From Ceriagrion tenellum (Eukaryota; Arthropoda; Insecta; Odonata; Coenagrionidae): a stretch of DNA of 64,000 nt. Both the position numbers and the translations under genes were made by a program. The notes under the pieces are model-generated. The model ran no database searches, had not been told where the DNA came from, and was given only the letters and a program-made list of their open reading frames with translations. The stretch spans positions 114,922,430 to 114,986,429 of the forward strand of contig OY720634.1 of NCBI GenBank assembly GCA_963169105.1, written 5' to 3'. This document shows, piece after piece, positions 1 to 11,236 of the stretch. Positions within the stretch are counted from its first letter, which is position 1; each line of letters opens with the position of its first letter.

Positions 1-1435
1 AGATGATACATCACAGACTACCATTTGTCTGACTCCAAACCTTCAACCTATATGGTGTCGGTCAGAGCTACTAGGAGCATTGCTCCCACAATTTCAGCTC
101 CTGGGGTCATCGGAGCACTCAAGCCCTTCCACCATGACAAGGTTGTAGTCCTTGGGAAAGGAACCTTGAAAGACCAATGAATTTTCTACATGGGAGCATC
201 AATGTTAAAAAAATACATGTATTGGAATTCCACAATGCCAAAGTTTCCTTTTTCATTTTATAACGGGATCTACCATAATGAATTATTTGAAGATTACTAA
301 GTCACACATTTTAGGACTTACAGACCATTATGAGTAGGAAAATAACAGAAGAAAGAAATCATATACTGGTATACAAGATGTAGCTACCCACTGAGTTATA
401 TTTAATGTATGTATGTAAACATACCACACTTCATACCATCAAATAAGTTAAAGCTGTATCATAGTATCAAATAAGTTGCAATACTGTCAAATAAGTTGAA
501 GGGCCATGCAGAGATCCATGAATATAGTAGGCTGTGGCAGCTGTGAGGAGGGGCATCAAATCCAGTAAAAACCACTAAGCCCAGGCACTTGATTATATGT
601 AAAGGTGGAGGAGTTACTAGGCTGAGAAATAAATCAACTATCCACTTGGTCAACAAAACAAAAATGTTCGATCTCTCAACGCAATAAAAAACAGATATGT
701 TTTAAGTTGAGCCAAAGTCAATTAGAGAAAACAAAGTTAAGCAGACAAGGAACACGACTGATTCTACTAGTAGTCAAGAGCAAATAAGGCCACCTAAGTA
801 CCCTAATTCTCAGTCAGCAACTAAGAAACTAAATTACCATCATATGTTAACCCAAACCACCTAAGAGTGAAGTGAGCCCTAATTTTTAGGGCTGGAATCA
901 AGGGAGGCAGTTTGTAGCAAACATAACAACAAACACTTGGGCACCAGAGACCCCTTACTCTTTAGGAAATGGGGGAGTACCTTGGCAAGCAGCATCGGTC
1001 AGATTCAAGTAGGTTGGGCAAAGCCTTAACTGTGACTCATCTCCTCTCTACAGATCCTAGCTTGTGTATCTTCTACTGCCCAACTCAAAACCAAAGACAC
1101 ATGCCATGCACATTGGAGGGACAAATATATTTATTCTCTAGCTTATCATGGCTATTAACTAGTCATATAACTTAGTCAAACTAGTCATATATCATACTGA
1201 TTAGTTAACTATCAAGTCCTTTTCTTTTTCTTTAGCTCACAGTAACTCTGGGAGTTACACCCTTTTCCCCCAGGGATATGCCACTGATATGATTAGCATC
1301 AATTCCTACTGCCACGCATTGAGTGCACAATCCATGGCAATGAGGCATCAGATTGAAGGGAAAAGAGTAGTCACAGAAAAATTCTGAATTGAAGATTAGC
1401 TGGCTCTGGAGGTACCAAGGTAATGCCTGTTAGAG
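1..1435. other. AT-rich non-coding stretch, left edge
   Basis: Presumed intron or 3' flank of the minus-strand LETMD1-like gene, whose later exons were not found here. Positions 7-180 read as an uninterrupted 57-codon tail ending in TGA on the plus strand, which may be a decayed transposon fragment. No other gene is visible. Confidence 0.4.
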
Positions 1436-1444
1436 TAAATAAAA

Positions 1445-1587
1445 TTGAACTATGTATTTTTCACACTTCATTTGGAAACCCTACCGGTTTCGACACACTT
1501 GTGTCATAACAGCTGTACCCTTGAAAATGACACGAGTGTTGAAACCGGTAGGGTTTCCAAATAAAGTGTGAAAAATACATAGTTCAA
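1445..1587. repeat. Foldback inverted repeat with 61-62-nt arms
   Basis: The left arm (about 1445-1506) and the right arm (about 1527-1587) are reverse complements with a few mismatches and a loop of about 20 nt. Both contain the palindrome ACCGGT next to a run that reads GACAC. Weaker pairing continues outward into flanking A/T sequence. This is the form of a foldback MITE or a foldback remnant; no transposase is present. It lies in the non-coding stretch downstream of the LETMD1-like exons. Confidence 0.75.
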
Positions 1588-1599
1588 GTTTCATTTATT

Positions 1600-2822
1600 A
1601 TGTCACTTTTTCACCAAGTATCGCCTGACTCAATCCAACTTATACCTGTTATAGTAATTTACGTCTCGTGCATTTGAATACCATATCTGGTACCTATCAA
1701 ATAACTATGGCATTGATCGGATAGTTTATCAGAGGAGTCAATGGAAATGCACCTAACTTAGGAGTTTACCAGTGCATGAGTGATTACATGAATTAATCAT
1801 AAAAAAGAGACACAAAGTAAATAAATAGCACAAGAGTCCTGAGAAGGTCTTTTAAGGAGTGAGTAGTATGTTAATGCATTCGCAAACACTTTAAAGAATA
1901 ACAATACTCACTGCAAATGAACAGAGGCACAATAGATTCTTAAGACTATAATGGAAAGAACACTCATGAACTGCAAAAAGCGTAACGATGAGTGACAACA
2001 AGCTACAACAAAAGATATAATGGTTATCAGAGACAATTGAAGGATAGATATAGAGTAGGGCTAGATGGAGGGCCACCATAACAAAAACGAAAATCAAACA
2101 ACAACAATTACTTATAACAAAATCATGGGACTCAAGGAAATATGATGGAAAAAACAGGCAAGACCTTAGAAAGGTAAAGGAGGAATTCAGAAAATGAGAG
2201 CAACAGACTGATGAAAAGTAAGCAAGGAAAGGAAAGGAGTCTGGTAACAACAAGAAAAGAACTCTATTAGACCTGAAATAACCAAACATCCCAACAAAAT
2301 TAAAATAACAAAGAAAAAGCATTATAGAGAAGACACAACTGATCACTAAACAAGAAGGCATTTGCATTAAACCATTGATCCCAATACAGAGACCACTTCT
2401 GAAGTAATCATCATGAGGATATCCCAAATATAAGTCAATTTAATCATTCCATTTTATGTACATATAAAATTAGCCAAAAATTAATGGATAATGGTCAAAA
2501 ACAAAATTTCACTCCTTTGTCCAAAACTTCTTCTTGTAATTTATAATGAATGGCTTTGGCTATGTTCAAAAAGACATTAGAACATTGCAGGAGTTGGATA
2601 ATCACTTCATTTTAGCTTCAGCAAAGCGAATACCAATCAAGGTTAAGAATGAGTTGCACGAGCATTAGGGGCACTATGTCAGGTCCAACAGATATTCAGG
2701 TGCTTGGTTAATATAATAGCAACTAAATTACCATACAGCTTTACATGCAAATTACAATGCATTTATAAGTGCAGAATTTGACCATAAAACACCGAGAATA
2801 ACAATCAAGAAGAAAATCTCAC
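1600..2822. other. AT-rich stretch, presumed LETMD1-like intron 3
   Basis: It follows the donor site at 2822-2817 (minus strand). A long minus-strand open frame at 1891-2427 has no recognisable domain and an AT-driven hydrophobic composition, so I do not call it a gene. I found no continuation exon of LETMD1 here. Confidence 0.4.
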
Positions 2823-3111
2823 CACATGGTTATTGTAGATACAAGAAAGATGGTACGGCTCCCCTTCGAATAACGAAGTGCACTTTACAACCTCATCTAC
2901 TTCAGGATGAACACCACTCCCGAGGAGGGAAAGAACTCGTGCCCAGTCGGGATACTGGGAATGACCTTTGGTGCTTTTTAGCCTTTCCTGTAGGCAACGG
3001 AACACAGGTCTGTTGTTGTAAAGTCGTTTCCGTAGGTCAATGATAGCAAATTCCGTCTTTTGCTGCAGTGACCAGAAATGGGAGGATAACAGTGTTTTTG
3101 GAAACATATAC
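2823..3111 (-). CDS. LETMD1: LETMD1-like protein, coding exon 3
   Basis: This exon of 289 nt carries the body of the LETM1-like domain. It begins after a TTTACAG acceptor and ends at a GTGAGA donor in phase 0. Its first base completes an Ala codon left open by exon 2, and the joined protein then reads on from the membrane segment through YMFPKTLLSSHFW into a helical region (QQKTEFAIIDLRKRL). LETMD1 proteins have this order: a hydrophobic segment followed by a PxxLLxxxFWxxxQ-type motif. The exon ends with CIYNNHV, and the remaining C-terminal part of the domain is not in the window. The phase match at both junctions and the motif make the assignment strong, although the gene is partial. Confidence 0.85.
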
Positions 3112-3191
3112 CTGTAAATTATTAACACGAAATTAACAATAATGCACGGTTTTACTCTGTCATCTGTCGAAATCATGGCATCAGAACTTAC

Positions 3192-3542
3192 GCTAGCGGG
3201 AAGACAATGTAATTTGCTAATGGTAGCGTAGAAAGTATTAAAACTGGTGCCACTCGAATCATCTCCTTTGGCATTCTATAATAGATTTCTAATTCCTGGC
3301 GATTTAGGAATTTAAATCCTTTGTTGTTAGAACGTACGGTTCTAGCCACCGTCAAATACTTTCTCATGTCCTTGTAAAAATCCCTGGTTCCGAATACAAA
3401 CACACGGTAAACATTTGCTGCAGTTGGGAAGTTTTCCTCCAGAAACTTTTCATATCCTTTGACAAATTGAGCGAAACGATTCAGTAGGTACTTTCTTGCC
3501 TTGCGGACAAGTCCACCTGGCTGCTCAGAAGAATGGGAAAAC
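3192..3542 (-). CDS. LETMD1: LETMD1-like protein, coding exon 2
   Basis: This exon of 351 nt starts after a TTTGAACAG acceptor and ends at a GTAAGT donor. It encodes a basic N-terminal helix region (KARKYLLNRFAQFVKGYEKF), then the LETM1-like sequence in which a YRMPKEMIRVAP motif leads into the hydrophobic segment LILSTLPLANYIVFPLA. In this family that segment is the single inner-mitochondrial-membrane helix. Exon 1 leaves two bases of a codon that this exon's first G completes as Arg, and the exon itself leaves two bases for exon 3. The family acts in mitochondria; mammalian LETMD1 affects mitochondrial structure and respiration. The function in this organism is inferred from homology only. 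Confidence 0.88.
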
Positions 3543-3642
3543 CTGTTCAAATAAAAGATTAATATAGTACAATGTCAACACTTCCCTTCACCATACATGG
3601 CCAACATGACATATATTTTCTGTTGGTCGCTTTAGATCTTAC

Positions 3643-3722
3643 CTTAGTGAGACTCCTGTCAATCGCTTCCCCACAGGAACCATTGGCACCGGGTGCCGAC
3701 ATAATGACAGAAGCTTTTCCAT
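3643..3722 (-). CDS. LETMD1: LETMD1-like protein, first coding exon with start codon
   Basis: The first 80 coding nt encode MEKLLSLCRHPVPMVPVGKR and six more residues, ending at a GTAAGA donor in phase 2. The leader is basic, poor in acidic residues and contains Leu, Cys and Arg, as expected of a mitochondrial targeting sequence. I chose this start because it is the first ATG in a frame that joins exon 2 perfectly. The gene runs leftward on the minus strand, so its promoter should lie in the AT-rich DNA right of 3722; no TATA box or CpG-rich island is obvious there. Confidence 0.8.
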
Positions 3723-5192
3723 GGTTAGATTATTTATTCATACTTAAAATTTCGAATAAACTCTTAACTGAGACGATTCGTCACCCCACCTCGCTGTAGA
3801 GCTATCAGCAGAAACCAAAAACCATTTTTCCTCAGACGACTAATGCAAATTTGTTAATTATTACACATGAGGTAACAAACATAGCCTATTTCACAATAAC
3901 TGAAAACATTAAGTTGATTGTTCCTAATTTTGCCGCTACTCATTGCGCTTTCTGCTACGCGATTACTAACCTTGCACTTCCCGAACTTCCAAAAATAACA
4001 CATAGATGGGCCACCATGTCTAAAATGAAATGATTAGGCATTGAGGGGGGGCATTTGAAATCTAAATATAGTATGACCGGTATACCAAGTCAATTATTGC
4101 TCTTTAGGCACGTTTTCAGCCAATATTAATACCTCTGAATTATTTTTAGACTCGCAATTATAATTCAGAAGGCAATAAATCGTCGTAAGGTTGTCTAATG
4201 ATACTTTTTCAATGAAAATGGGTTAAAATTGTTCGATATACTTGTTTGGGAGTCAAAGACCGTTTATTCAACGATACTACATCCTGAATACTCCAGTCAC
4301 GCCGAAAGACAGTATTCCCCATCAATTTTCCATGTTTTTCCACAGGAAACCAATTCCTCTAAATGTATTTCTAACATCTAGGCCTATATGGCATTATGTA
4401 AATGTTCTTACCATACCTCCACCGTGATTTAACCTAAGCCGCCGTTTGAAGATTGCCGTGATTTGACTTTTATTGCGCATCCTTAAATCACGAAAATCCT
4501 AGCCAAACCCGAGTCATTGAATGTAAAACCTATGTTTGTCAACCAACAGGTTGGAAACCTCAGCTCAATATGATTCCTACAGCCGTGAAATATGTAAGTG
4601 CGATTGGTTAGAATAATGAACCAAAAACAACTATCTCCCCTCACTCCAAAAGGCAGCGTGGATGGAGCAGTTCACATTAACGCAATTTTTAATCCTGAAA
4701 AATGATTTTATAAATATACGAGTACATATGGAATTCATTTTTTGAAGTGTAACCACTTTTATTAACACATCGTCATGTGGGTAGTAGAAAAATATTCCCA
4801 ACAATTTCCTAGAATTGACGAAAAAAACACCAAGTCTAATTTTCTCATGGGTGGGTATAATGAAGCATACTTTATTTCGAGATCAATCTAAAATAGGCTT
4901 GAGAAGCAATGCAGCACCATGTAAAAGTTCACATGGAATTTACCGCGAGTTTTCTCAGATCTTGCCAAGAACTTATTATATAGATTAGATTGGATTGGAT
5001 ATTTGGGGAGGCGACCGACGGCTATATATAGATTAGATATAACTAGGTAAATTACTGGGGTGGAATAAATAACTATTTTATGTATAATTAAAAGTAACAT
5101 TGACAATAAATACTATTTTATGAGAAACAATTGCACACACGGAATAGAAAACACGATCTCTGCAAACCTCTCTGGTATTCCATTACAAAATA

Positions 5193-5260
5193 TTATTACC
5201 TTGAGGAAACTTTTATAAACCACCTTTCTTAGGTATATAAAAGTTTCCTCACGGTAATAA
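5193..5260. repeat. Short hairpin, 25-nt arms
   Basis: Arms 5193-5217 and 5236-5260 are reverse complementary with about one mismatch and an 18-nt loop. They contain GAGGAAACTTTTATA and its complement. It could be a foldback element remnant or a transcript hairpin; there is no further support. Confidence 0.65.
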
Positions 5261-6564
5261 CAACTCAGAAAATACAAAATAAATTCATACAAATCATTCA
5301 TACGGTAAAAATCTTCTTCATTCCTAGCGACATATACATATAACCCTCGAATCATGCACAAACCATAATTGGCAGAATACAATTCATTGCAGAACTGAAA
5401 CATTATTACTGCTAAAAAGTGGGCGGTTGAGTACACAGACGCATAATATCACTGGAGTCAGCGGCTCTCGTTTTTTCACCTGCTATTTGAAAACATCCAC
5501 TACTCCGACTTTTGACAGAGTTTAAGTTTGCCAGATAACGCAAGAATAAACTCAAAAACAGAAATGTGACATCTATTACTCGCTGTGCTTTTTCATAAAA
5601 ACTAACCAAAGTTGTTTCACTATTTTCCATATCTTAAGTAAGTCATGCAATAGGCTTAAGTGAATATTCGACGGCTGATAACAAGCCCGCATTGGATAAT
5701 GGAGTACCGAGGAGGTGGAACATTCCTGTGCTACCTTTTGATTCGGTGGATTAAATTGGCATTTTAAGCGATTAGAATTCCTATGTAGCACAAAATACCC
5801 TCAATCGCCGGCTTTAGACACAAAAATAGCTAATACATGTGAATCTTTGTGTTATGGAAATGAAAATTAGTGAATTATTGCGCCCAACTATTCTCATGGA
5901 GCCGTAGAGGGCGTAACTTCAAAAATATATGTATTAATTATGAAAAGAATATGAATTTTTTTACAAAAAAGAGCATCAACCATTACTGACGACCCTTAAG
6001 CAAAGGAAACGCGTATATTTTTTAAATATACCTTACGATACAAGGGTGAAAATTCATTTATTTATTCTACGACCAATGAAACTCAAACAGTTCCGTTTTA
6101 GAGCTACAATTGATACTCTCGAATTCCCTTGATGGTATGTTTCCGGAATGGTACTCTCGAGTTCAGGATCGAATCCTAAACGATTTTTTGATGTTTCCTT
6201 CTGAAAACCTGACAAATGAGGGTGATATCGTAGAAGATAAGCGTAGAGTGTAAGGGAATGCACTCCGTTGTAAGATTTAAAATACCTTGAAAACGTTCCT
6301 ATCTGCTATTTTAATGAAGACATCTTGCGTAGGCGCAAACTTAGGGGTTACTATCGAGCGAGAAAGCTGGCCGGAGCCTTTATGAATGAATGAAAATGAA
6401 CTTATTGACCTAGGACGTGACGTTCTCTAAGATCAGGAAACAAATTATATAATGAAATCATGAAAACAACACTATACACACTTAATTGTTGTGAGCGATC
6501 ACCAAATGAACAAAGGAGTCGAGTCGCTTCATTACATGAATAATTACGTAATTAAATTGAGAGA

Positions 6565-6645
6565 TCCAAGTTAGTCCGTGGCGCAGTGACTGGACCGTAC
6601 CGGTGAGCGGAGCTCACCGCAACCGATTTATTGTCAAAATAGTGC
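6565..6645 (+). repeat. Possible SINE head (tRNA-like)
   Basis: The run CCGTGGCGCAGTGACTGG resembles an A-box as seen in arthropod tRNA-derived SINEs. A clear B-box is not seen, so the call is weak. Confidence 0.3.
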
Positions 6646-7185
6646 ATATTGGGGAATTAAAATTGGTGTGTGAAGTGTAGTCTGTTTGAAATTCGAAAAT
6701 GAGCATTTATTGCCATAAAAACTAATTCTAAGAGGGGGGAAATACAAAATGGGAGTAAAGGGAATAACATTGAGTAAAAAAATTGAGTACAATCTATTTA
6801 CACATCATTTGTGATTATTTTTCTCATATATTTTTTTTTCTTTTTTCGTTCCTTTTTTAATTTTTTCATTTACAAAGTCTTTTCTCTTTTATAAACATAT
6901 ATTAGAGATAGGAAACAATCGTAAATATGTCAACAAATAAATATAATGAAGAACAAACAACGGCAAAAATCCAGGAACTAGAATAAATACAGAAAGATAC
7001 TTTTATACAGTGGCACATTAATTACAAGGCATTTAGCAGTAAGCTGCAGATCTTTGACTAAAAGGTTTTTATCGTGAGGGCTTTTTTTACCTCATTTTAC
7101 ATCTCTTCGTAGGCTGAACACGAATCATACAAATAAATTTAGCAAACGCTGAAGTTTTAGATCAAGAACAGGGACAAGAGGGATA

Positions 7186-7945
7186 TCATTTTAAACTGAA
7201 CAACAGTAATCGAAATGCGGAAAAACAATGGAGGTTATTAACAGTTTCCTTCTTTCGAAGGGCAGTAGCCCTTTTTATTACTTTAAGTAAGTACAACATT
7301 TTGTTGACTTTATTCGAAATCTCATAAATTTGATTTTGCCTAGAGAGATTAGATGACATTGTGACTCCAAGGTTTTTGACTGTGGCTGAGATGGGAACAT
7401 TAGTAATTCCCAAATTTACATTTGGCATAACATCATGGTCAATCATATTTACGAGCTTTTTAAGCAGCCAATGATGATTGCTTTGGTTTTAGCACAATTT
7501 AAGATGAGATGATTATTTCCGACCCAGTCAGATATTGAGGCAATATGATAATTTATTTTTCCAATGGTGTTTTCAAGATCTTGGGGAAGACAGTGTTGAT
7601 AAATTTCTAAGTCATCCACGAAGAGCATATATTTACAGTACTTTACAATTTTTGGAAGAACAAGTAGGTACATAGAGAAAATCGAAGGTCCGAGTTCCGA
7701 TCCTTGAGGTACTCCACACGTTACAGCATTCCATTTCGAAATGTCTCCGCTCGAGTCTTGGACAGCTTTGCGGCGCCCAACAAGATAGTTGTGGAACCAG
7801 TTTAGTACCTAGCAGGAAAAATTTAGATTGTTATCATTTTCTGCAGCAGCCTTGGGTGATTGACCCGGTCAAATGGTTTGCTAAAATAAAATAAAACTAG
7901 CACTGTGACCAATTTCTTATCAATGGCATACCGTACCAGGCCAAC
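7186..7945 (-). pseudogene. Decayed non-LTR retrotransposon reverse transcriptase
   Basis: Reading the minus strand leftward from 7945, several frames patch together into a reverse transcriptase: an AFDRVNH-type motif (here PFDRVNH), then NWFHNYLVGRR, a GVPQGSELGP motif, and the catalytic YxDD box as FVDD followed by LEIYQH. Downstream come the thumb-like residues TKAIIIG and KNLGVTM. The frame changes around 7680-7860, and a stop separates the two halves at about 7447-7451, so it is dead. The endonuclease and the 5' part are missing, as expected of 5'-truncated LINEs. The motif style fits the Jockey/CR1-like groups; the exact clade is not resolved. Confidence 0.85.
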
Positions 7946-8406
7946 GAGTTGCTTGCTCAGAATACTCCTCTGAAACAGAGGAGAGAGAGAGGTGACAATG
8001 AATCTGAGATTAGACCGACTTCACCATTTCCACTCTCCTCTGTTTCGCTCGCATTTCCCAATCGCTAACTTATAATGCGTAAGTCATGAAAACGTTGGCT
8101 AGCACTATCTTCAAAGACAATAATTTAAGGATGAAACTCACGTTAAGAATGCCCATTTCTCAAAACAGCTCTTTCATACCATGAACTTGAGGCAGATAAG
8201 TCTCCTGAAGACATTTATCGTTTTTAATTTTTTTCAAATGATTTCCACATCACAAAACCATTGCAATGACCCTGTGATAATGATTCGCGTACTTCACTAT
8301 TCGAAGAGTGAAGTACGTCCATATGTATTTTTCGAACACTGCCTCTGCTTAAGAAGGTTACAAGGAAAAATTAACACATTTCTAAACTATTATCAGAGAT
8401 AGTTAA
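7946..8406. other. Upstream region of the SLC35G1-like gene
   Basis: It carries the hairpin at 8288-8317. An in-frame TAA sits immediately before the ATG at 8407, so the first exon's frame is closed on its left unless an unseen 5' exon splices in. Confidence 0.4.
8288..8317. repeat. Perfect 11-bp hairpin 90 bp before the SLC35G1-like start
   Basis: CGTACTTCACT (8288-8298) and AGTGAAGTACG (8307-8317) are exact reverse complements around an 8-nt loop. It may be a 5' UTR hairpin or a palindromic protein site. It may equally be chance. Confidence 0.6.
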
Positions 8407-9639
8407 ATGTTCACCGTACACCATGCTCGGGGAAAGTATAACATTGGGTTAAATGGTAATCTTTTCACCTCACTCTCAGCAAAGCCGCCAACGTCAGGAT
8501 ACCTTCATATAAACTTCCCCTCATCAATCCCGCGTCTGGAAATAATCCTCAGCGACAGACGTTTTAATATGGGACCGCACGTCCCCCAGGTGGGATTTGA
8601 AAGAAAAAAAAAACCCCAGCCACCTCCATTTCCGCGACACCTGCTGCCTGAGCGGAAACCACGCGACATAGGAGTCGGAGACTACGAGGAATATGCACCG
8701 GGGCAAAGGAATCAGCAGCCGCGAAAACAGGAGCCCATCCTTCCAATAGCTATGAGACTCTTCAAGTATGGACCATTCTCGCGCCCCAGAAGTGAGGAGA
8801 GACTACAGCTGTGTCAAAGTGCTGAGTCTCCTTCCCAGCGAGTGGTTCGAGACCGCAGATCGGTCATAGCTTTCCAACAGGGGGTAAACTCTGCACCGTC
8901 CCACGAGGAACATCAAAGCGATGAGTCGGCTGGACGCACCACTCTCAGGCGTCTCAAGGCCATACTCCTTGCCATTCTCTCCGGCCTGGCCTTCACCTAC
9001 TGCGCCCTGACGGTGCACGTACTCCCCCGCATCAGCCCTTCGGAAGTCCTCCTCTTCCGCACCGGGGTCCAGAGTCTACTGATCGCTCCCGCGGCCGCGT
9101 GGAGTCTCCGTCGGACGAGGTCCGCCACGGAGGTCACGTCGATCCTCGCGGGTGAACGTTGCCACTGCACGCCGTGGCGCTCGATATTGTTTCAGGGAAC
9201 CGTCATGGCCGCGTCCCTTCAACTCCTCTTCGTGGCGTTCCAGCGACTTCCCCTTGGCGACGCCTCCGCTCTCATCTTCAGCGCACCCGCCCACGTTAGC
9301 GTCCTGGCTTGGGCTCTGCTGGGCGAGAAGCCCAACGTGGTCAAGTGCTTGGCCATCTTGGGTATAGTCGCGGGCGGGGTCTTGATCTGCCAGACGAAGC
9401 CGTCACTGCCTCTGAACCGGCCAGCGCCCGGTGTGAAGGAGGTGGTGGGAGAGGATGAAGCTCGCGGCTTGGACGTGTCTGGTTTGGCCGCCGCGGTCGT
9501 TGGGACCCTAGGGTACTCGCTGCATTACGTACTCATTCGCCGGCTGAGGAACGTTCATTACTCGCTCACGACTCTGTCATTGAGCGCTCAAACGTTTTTA
9601 CTCAGTGCCATCATTCTGCTCTTAAGCGAGACGTTCCAG
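8407..9639 (+). CDS. SLC35G1-like EamA-family transporter, exon 1
   Basis: This exon of 411 codons ends at a CAG|GTGAGA donor in phase 0. Residues 1-178 are a hydrophilic, basic, proline-containing N-terminal region. From about residue 180 the drug/metabolite transporter fold begins: LKAILLAILSGLAFTY, then SEVLLFRTGVQSLL, FQGTVMAASLQLLFVAFQ, and the family-typical block PLGDASALIFSAP followed by LLGEKPN. The second half starts near residue 355 (SGLAAAVVGTLGYSLHYVLIRR). About ten membrane helices are expected in two EamA repeats. SLC35G proteins are usually about 340-370 residues, so this 516-residue product has an unusually long N-terminus; Met54 (8566) could be the true start. The sequence is GC-rich compared with its intron. 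Confidence 0.88.
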
Positions 9640-9769
9640 GTGAGACGGTCGCACGAACTGATAAAGCATATCTTAAAACCTTTTTGTAAATGTCAAACCA
9701 CTAGTTAGCAATATGATGCGCTATTGTTCACGAGAGAAATTAACAACTACTATCAATGTGTTCACATGC

Positions 9770-10325
9770 ACTACGTTTACAAATCGATCTCAGATCGATC
9801 TGACCGGATCAGCTCGGAATGGCAAACGCAACGGGCTGGTGGGATCGAGAGACCGCCACGGTCTCGATCGGTCTCTCGATCCCACGCTCGGGCCGCCTTT
9901 CTCCACCAGTCTGAGGTTTCAGATCGATCTGATCCAGCGGGTCTGCAGCGCTCCTCGCTATTCTTTTGGTTGTCATTGGGAAACAAAATATAATCGGTCG
10001 TTATTCAAGGCGTGTGTTGTAACCAGTTGAGAGCAAGGGCGCAGTTATGGCGAGTGATGCGACATTGATGATATCGTAGCACATCACAATTCTACCTCCA
10101 TTTGGCAATTTAGTTCACTCGGAATGCGACAGAAAATTTCTGCACTCAAAAAAACTCTGAACTTGTTGACACACCGGGTCAATTGTGCTTCAACTGATAG
10201 TTTCGATTGTTCACTATCGATGTTTTCAGTCCGTGTTGGTAAACCAGGCTATCTGAGTTGGCTCGCTTGGAATTTTCAGATTGGTCCGAGTTCAGATCAA
10301 TTTGAGATCGATTGGTAAACGTAGT
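9770..10325. mobile_element. Inverted-repeat DNA element (MITE) in the SLC35G1-like intron
   Basis: The ends ACTACGTTTAC at 9770 and its complement ending at 10325 form terminal inverted repeats. The similarity continues inward over about 35 bp of repeated ATCGATCTGA-like sequence. A perfect 16-bp internal stem pairs 9839-9854 with 9870-9885. No transposase frame is present, so it is non-autonomous. No clear target-site duplication was found, so the superfamily is unassigned. Confidence 0.75.
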
Positions 10326-11236
10326 AATGGTAACATTATGATGAAAGTTAAAGATTAATTTTCATCTATGTATATTTCCGATGCGGTGTAATCCCATTCT
10401 TTCTCTAAGGACGATTTCAATGCGACACGCTAATAAATATTTTCATTCGGAAAGAATCAGGATTTGATTTGAAAATTTGACTCTTATGATTCAACCTCCA
10501 TTGTTCTATATTTATTATAATAAAATTCATATAAGAAAACGACCCCTAGATTAAAATCTTAAAATTTAGGAATCTATTTAGATGAAAAAGAAACTATTTT
10601 TTCTATCAGATACGAAGGGAATCTACATGTTTAATCAAGTTACTCCTCTCATAATTGTATATTAAAACCTTACGGCAAAAATAGATACCTTTTACGTAAA
10701 AAGATTAAATACCATTCAAATTAGCTTCTTCCTTCATTATATTTCATATTAAACAAATGAGGTTTAATTTCATTTAATGAATTCAGATAATCCCTCTAGC
10801 TTTCACAGTTTTTCATCCGTGGAAGATGACGACAGCTGAAGTTCAAATCTTACATATTAGCCATAATATAATATGATTGAGAAAAATTGTTTGACGATTA
10901 ATAAAAAAGCATTTCTCCATTAATTATCTAGGAAATAGAGAAATATTATAAAGCAGAGAGGGAAATAGTGTTCTTGAGAAATGGCAAGCTGCCAATGTCA
11001 CATAGACCAGGGAGTCTAATGCGCATGATTTTTTTCTGCTGTTTTTAATTCTTTTGAGAAATTTGTGCTCTATGTAAAACAGAAAGCTCCTTATGAGCAG
11101 CGATTAAGCTAATTAACTGCGAGGCTTGTTTTATTATGTATTTTTCTTACTACATATTATTCGCGCCAGATGAAACTAGAGAATATATCACATCTTCCAA
11201 ACCAATCCCTACTATTGCCATACGAGGGGCGTTTAA

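Larger units (their letters stand above)
3723..7180. other. Intergenic, mostly AT-rich
   Basis: Upstream of the LETMD1-like start and downstream of a decayed retrotransposon. Apart from the hairpin at 5193-5260 and the tRNA-like patch near 6570 I see no gene. Short open frames on the minus strand between 4888 and 5791 lack any motif. Confidence 0.5.

Noticed and set aside
1891..2427. 178-codon hydrophobic open frame on the minus strand
   Set aside because: AT-rich composition gives Phe/Leu/Ile by chance; no family motif, and it does not match the missing part of LETMD1.
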